Positions 59,976 through 64,000 of a stretch of 64,000 nt of DNA are shown one piece after another (the stretch's first letter is position 1; every line of letters starts with the position of its first letter). The notes under the pieces were generated by a model. The model was not told the origin of the DNA and did not search any database. It saw only the letters and a list, made by a program, of their open reading frames with translations. Both the position numbers and the translations under genes were made by a program. The DNA is taken from NCBI GenBank assembly GCA_904387375.1, contig CAJFLE010000008.1, positions 124,001-188,000 on the forward strand, given 5' to 3'. The DNA comes from Candidatus Protoclostridium gallicola. GTDB lineage: Bacteria; Bacillota; Clostridia; Christensenellales; Pumilibacteraceae.

Positions 59976-60799
59976 TACACGTTTGTTACAATCTGAACTC
60001 TAAAATTTTCGACGGACTACAGCTTTCGGCAATGTCGATAGCAAAGCATTCGAGCGAACCGGTGCAGTTTCACATACTGTCCGCCGATTTAAGTCATCTT
60101 AAACCCGAATGGACGTCGGTTACCGCGCAACAGGCGGAATTGCTGAACGCCGCGATCAGAACATACGACGAGCGGCACGACGCGGAGCTTATCGACTGCG
60201 CCGGAGAATATGCGAAATATCTGGCGGACGGAAGAAACCGGATGTCCATTTACACCCCGTACAATCTGTTCCGCCTGTTCCTCGACGTAATCGAACTGAA
60301 AGGCAATCCGGACAAGATAATATATATCGATACGGACACCATGTGCCGCAGGGACATCAAAGAGCTTTGGGACGTGGATATTAACGATTACGAATTTGCC
60401 GCCGCGCTGGATTTCATGGGCAAAAAATGGATAAACAAGAACTACTGCAATGCGGGAGTATTGTATATCAACCTGAAAAAAGTAAAGGAAACCGGACTCT
60501 GGACGAAAGCGAGGCAGCGCGTTCACGACAAAACGATGGCCATGCCCGACCAGTCCGCCCTTCACGACCTTGCAACTTTCAAGCTCGTCCTGCCGGACAA
60601 GTTCAACGAACAGCGGACAATAAAGGAAGATACCGTCATCAAGCACTTCTGCAAGGGCATAAAATTCTATCTGTTTATCCCGAGGGTGTACAATTACAAG
60701 CAGTGGCAGCGCGACAAAGTACATAAAAAGCTGAAGATTCACGACTTCGACGACATATACGGCGATTTCGACGCAATTATGGCAAAACACGGCCGGTAA
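59972..60799 (+). CDS. Family 8 glycosyltransferase
   Basis: 275 aa, starting at TTG 59972 with GGGGAA upstream and overlapping the previous stop. The start is supported by alignment to the paralogue that follows (MIHVCYNLNSKIF and MIHICYNVNGKIF). The GT8 metal-binding DxD is in IIYIDTDTMCRRD near residue 125, followed by NAGVLYINLKKVK and DQSALHDL, and the C-terminal His in VIKHFCKG. It is a cytoplasmic, retaining galactosyl- or glucosyltransferase type. The acceptor is unknown; the flippase-like partner suggests a lipid-linked product. Confidence 0.9.
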   Translation: MIHVCYNLNSKIFDGLQLSAMSIAKHSSEPVQFHILSADLSHLKPEWTSVTAQQAELLNAAIRTYDERHDAELIDCAGEYAKYLADGRNRMSIYTPYNLFRLFLDVIELKGNPDKIIYIDTDTMCRRDIKELWDVDINDYEFAAALDFMGKKWINKNYCNAGVLYINLKKVKETGLWTKARQRVHDKTMAMPDQSALHDLATFKLVLPDKFNEQRTIKEDTVIKHFCKGIKFYLFIPRVYNYKQWQRDKVHKKLKIHDFDDIYGDFDAIMAKHGR

Positions 60800-60822
60800 T
60801 CCCGACCGCGAGCGGGGAAAGA

Positions 60823-61653
60823 ATGATACACATCTGTTACAACGTCAACGGAAAAATATTCAGGGGGCTGCTCATGAGCGCGCTGTCCGTGGCAAAGCAT
60901 TCGTCGCAGCCGGTATACTTTCACATACTGTCCATGGATCTGCCCGAGCGCGATCCGGGCTGGGTCAGCCTGTCCGACGAACGGCTCGCCATCTTCCGCG
61001 AAGCGGTAGGCTCCGCGGCGCCGGGCAGCAAGGTCGAGCAGATCGACTGCCGCGGATACTACGAGGAATATTTCGCGGGCGGGAAAAACCAGCGGTCTTT
61101 TTATACTCCGTACGCGCAGCTCCGCCTCTTCCTCGACCTCATTACGCCGGACGGAGATCCGGACAAAATAATCTATCTCGACGCCGACACCATGTGCCGG
61201 AGGGACATTTCCGAACTGTGGGACGTTGACATTTCCGCATACGAATTCGGAGCGTCGCTCGACGCCGCGGGGCGGTATTGGATAGACGAAAACTACTGCA
61301 ACTCCGGCGTCATGCTCATCAACCTGCGCCGCATCCGTAAAACCGGACTGTTCGCCGAAACCCGCAGGCAGGTCAACCGCCGTACCATGTTCATGCCCGA
61401 CCAGTCCGCGCTCAACGACCTTGCCGAAAGCAAGCTCGTGCTTCCCCGCCGCTTCAACGAACAGCGCGCCATACGCGACGACACGGTCATAAAACACTTC
61501 TGCCGCTGGCTCAGGTTTTATCCCCTGTGGGTAAAGATGTTCAACTACAAGCAGTGGCAGGTGGACGAGGTGCACAAAAAGCTGAAAATCCACGACTTCG
61601 ACGACGTATACGACGACATAAAAGAACTGGAAAAGAAATATGCTCTCGAATAA
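60823..61653 (+). CDS. Family 8 glycosyltransferase, tandem paralogue
   Basis: 276 aa, closely similar to the gene before it along its full length, so a tandem duplication is likely. The DxD is DAD in IIYLDADTMCRRD, and NSGVMLINLRRIR, DQSALNDL and VIKHFCRW follow. It is more GC-rich than the first copy. GGGGAAAG precedes ATG 60823. The two may add successive sugars; divergence is strongest in residues 40-80. Confidence 0.9.
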   Translation: MIHICYNVNGKIFRGLLMSALSVAKHSSQPVYFHILSMDLPERDPGWVSLSDERLAIFREAVGSAAPGSKVEQIDCRGYYEEYFAGGKNQRSFYTPYAQLRLFLDLITPDGDPDKIIYLDADTMCRRDISELWDVDISAYEFGASLDAAGRYWIDENYCNSGVMLINLRRIRKTGLFAETRRQVNRRTMFMPDQSALNDLAESKLVLPRRFNEQRAIRDDTVIKHFCRWLRFYPLWVKMFNYKQWQVDEVHKKLKIHDFDDVYDDIKELEKKYALE

Positions 61654-61665
61654 AAATACAAAACG

Positions 61666-61697
61666 AAACGGGTTCCGCAGGACTGCGGAACCCGTTT
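61666..61697. terminator. Bidirectional terminator between GT8 and GH3 genes
   Basis: A perfect 15-bp stem (aaacgggttccgcag and its complement) with a 2-nt apex. A- and T-rich flanks serve both convergent genes. Confidence 0.8.
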
Positions 61698-61731
61698 TGT
61701 CGCATTGATATGCGTTTTGTAGAGGAAGTCG

Positions 61732-64000
61732 TCATAAAGAACGTCTGCCGCGTTCTTTTACGAAATTGATTATCCAAACGATGCAGAACGCCGCTGCGCT
61801 CCAGATGAATAACGTCATTGCGACACGTGTGACTACCGGAACGGCTATTTCCCATGCCGGAGTCACTACGATTATAGACGACTCTCCGGTAAATCCGTTC
61901 ATCGTGTTGCTATTGACGACGGTATACAGTATCTTGTGCGCGGCATCTCTCATTGCCCAAGCAAGCTCCCCGTATCCCGTTTTGTAATTCTGGAAATTGA
62001 GATAGTTGCCGTCTTTATCCGTCTTATACGGATCGTTGCCTGCCGGCTGCCCGTCAGGCAGGTCGTTTCCGTTAAGTACGCCTTGAATAGGACTGCAATA
62101 AAGTCTGCCCGAGTTGTAATCTGATACAACGTATCCCCTCATTCCGTATTCCGCGCGAAGAACCTTATTGCAGAAACCTTGCGCGCCTGCCCATTTTGCA
62201 CCCATACGGTTCATACCCGTCATTACGCCGAGAACTGAGTTCGGAGTGAGTTCTCGATCCACCTCGACGGCAACCTCGATCGCCCTGCCGTATATTTCGC
62301 GGATAGACTGTTCGTTTGCCCAGGTATTAACGCCCGCACGATGCGTTTCCTGATCGTTAAGTATAGCGTGTTTCATCAGGACGAACATACCAAGCTTATG
62401 TGAACCGGCGGCTTCGTTGCCGGCAGCCATACCTGTAAGAAAACCGTCTTCGCTGTAATACTCGAAAGCTCTCCCGCAGTATGCGCCTCTGTGTATGTTC
62501 ACACCGAGCCCGTATTGCCGTTGTAACCCGCCCATATTCCTTCTTCGCCGGCCTGCTCGCCAAGTTTTCTCATGAATTCGACGTTGTATGTGGCGGCAAC
62601 GATGCCGTTACATACGAATGTCGCGGGCTTTCTGCCCATATTTTCGGGATCGCGCGTCTCCGCAAAACCGCGGAATCCGCTTTGGCTCGGCAATCCGCCG
62701 TCTGCTCGTGAAAGAACGGGACCGAGCCCGCCGTTTTGCTGCGATGAACTCGGGGCGACTATGGATTCAACGGCGTTGGTAAACCGCAGCCCCTCCTGAA
62801 GCAGATAGCACGTTTCGTCCCAGGTCATACGATTAAGCAGGGTTTCCCACAACGGATCGTTGTAATCCTTTCCTTTCAGATAAATGAGTTTTATCTCGTC
62901 GAAGGCTTCGCCCTCGTCAAAGAAGCCGACTTCTCCGTATGTGGGATACGGAATATTATCCTGCGGTGCGGGAGCGCATACCTGAGCGTCTGCGAGAGCC
63001 TGCGTCGCCGTCAACGCGATTTTTTTGCCGTATGTTCCCGCCCAATCGCTTCTTGTGATATAAACCTGCTGCGTTTCATCCTGAGAGAATATTCCGGCCT
63101 TTTTGAAATCCACATCATCGAACTGATTGGTTATACCGTCGACTCCGTAATTGACTTCCGCGCCTTCGTACGCGGGCGGAACCGTGTTTTCGTTTTCGAT
63201 GAAATCGTTCGACGAATACGTTTTATTGTCGTATGCAAAGTACTTACTCCAGACGAGGTTCTTGTCGCCTTGGCCTCTGCGGTCGTTAAACGCCATTTTA
63301 TCCGTATCGACGGCTACGCCGTTGTCCGCCTTGTATTTGAGTAGATTGTTTACGGCGTCATGAGAATCCTTTGCGACCGTCAGGAGATATTTATCGTCGG
63401 CGTTGTCAGATCCTATAACGTACGTTTTTTCGACATTTGCGTCATATGCGGCAAAATACTTTTCTCGCACGGTTATCGTTGCCGGCACCGTAGCTTTTGC
63501 CGGCACCTCGACCTTAGTGAAACCGATAAGTTCGACCGCCGCTTTTTCTACGCCGTTTTCGATATCCTTAGCCGTATACGGTTTCTGCAGATAAACCTGT
63601 ACCACCTCCTTGCCGTCGGTGTCGGAAGTGTTCGTGACGTTGACCGTAACGGTATACGTTGCGTCATCGTTTTCCGTCACTTGCATATCCGAATATTCGA
63701 ACTCGGAATAGCTGAGGCCGTAGCCGAACGGATACGTAACTACTTTTTCGTAATCGTAGTCGCCGGTTTTGGCGCGGCCGGTCACGTAATCCTCATATCT
63801 CGTTTCGGTGTATTTGTTACCGTTGTAAATTCCTTCCTGATATACAAGATAGTATTTATCGTCGTATTCGTTGTTGAGCGTGGTCTGATATCCTTTGAGA
63901 ATGTCGGAATTCGCATATTCTATTGCCCCGTAATTGTAATATACCGGATTGTATTTACTGTGAGCCCAGAATGTATCCGCGGTTCTGCCTGAAGGATTGA
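61732..64000 (-). pseudogene. GH3 glycosidase, permuted domains, frameshifted and 5'-truncated by the window edge
   Basis: The two ORFs 62499-63785 and 61732-62535 are one GH3 reading frame broken near 62510; the frame also stays open from 63786 to the edge (NPVYYNYGAIEYANS). The first part has the fibronectin-like domain (GKEVVQVYLQKPY) and the start of the barrel; it stops after GIWAGYNGNTGSV. The second resumes LGVNIHRGAYCGRAFEYYSE and has LMKHAILNDQETHR, VVSDYNSG with the nucleophile Asp, and a C-terminal membrane helix. One extra G in the GGG run (coding strand) would restore the frame exactly. The motifs are otherwise intact, so the break is recent, a sequencing error, or phase variation. 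Confidence 0.85.

Overview
The window looks like a chromosomal segment of a moderately high-GC, Gram-positive-type anaerobe in the Bacillota, probably an uncultured gut Clostridia-like lineage. The evidence is strong AGGAGG ribosome binding sites, three GHKL/LytTR two-component systems, an AmaP-like protein, a Bacillota-type Pho box (TTTACA repeats) and several permuted family 3 glycoside hydrolases (GH3). The lineage is an inference. No rRNA, tRNA or CRISPR array was seen.

Layout. (1) 1-10.8 kb: GH3 module A, with two membrane-anchored GH3 enzymes, a lipoprotein with InlB-type repeats, a small membrane protein and a GHKL kinase/LytTR regulator pair. (2) 10.9-11.5 kb: a serine recombinase. 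(3) 11.8-31.5 kb: sixteen tightly packed minus-strand genes that look like one operon for a surface glycan. In transcription order they are a DEAH helicase with helicase-associated repeats, a GlmU-like acyltransferase, glmM, glmS, a PglF-like dehydratase, a PglE-like aminotransferase, a PglC/ATP-grasp fusion, a HAD hydrolase, two glycosyltransferases, a Wzy-like polymerase, a Wzx-like flippase and rfbA-B-D-C for dTDP-rhamnose. (4) 31.5-32.7 kb: a 172-bp segment flanked by perfect 29-bp inverted repeats carries the only good promoter aimed at that operon, and a tyrosine recombinase gene lies beside it. (5) 32.9-43.5 kb: module B (kinase/regulator, two GH3s, one lipoprotein). (6) 43.5-47.1 kb: a lipoprotein, a DUF3737 protein, a LysR regulator and an AmaP-like protein. 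(7) 47.2-54.2 kb: module C (kinase/regulator with two poly-G tracts, a membrane protein, a lipoprotein, a GH3). (8) 54.3-58.4 kb: phosphate uptake operon pstS-pstCA(fused)-pstB-phoU with a multi-repeat Pho box. (9) 58.6-61.7 kb: a flippase-like membrane protein and two GT8 glycosyltransferases. (10) 61.7-64 kb: a sixth GH3, frameshifted and cut by the window edge.

Two systems stand out. The first is a probable phase-variable glycan locus: two tyrosine-recombinase-like core sites (11-bp arms, 7-bp spacers in opposite orientation) enclose a TTGACT-17-TAAAAT promoter that currently faces a 20-kb glycan operon. The second is a repeated cassette of permuted, membrane-tethered GH3 enzymes, InlB-repeat lipoproteins and a local GHKL/LytTR pair. 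The module A and B promoters carry 21-bp-spaced direct repeats at a near-constant distance from extended -10 boxes. Their sequences differ between modules, as expected for private regulator/operator pairs.
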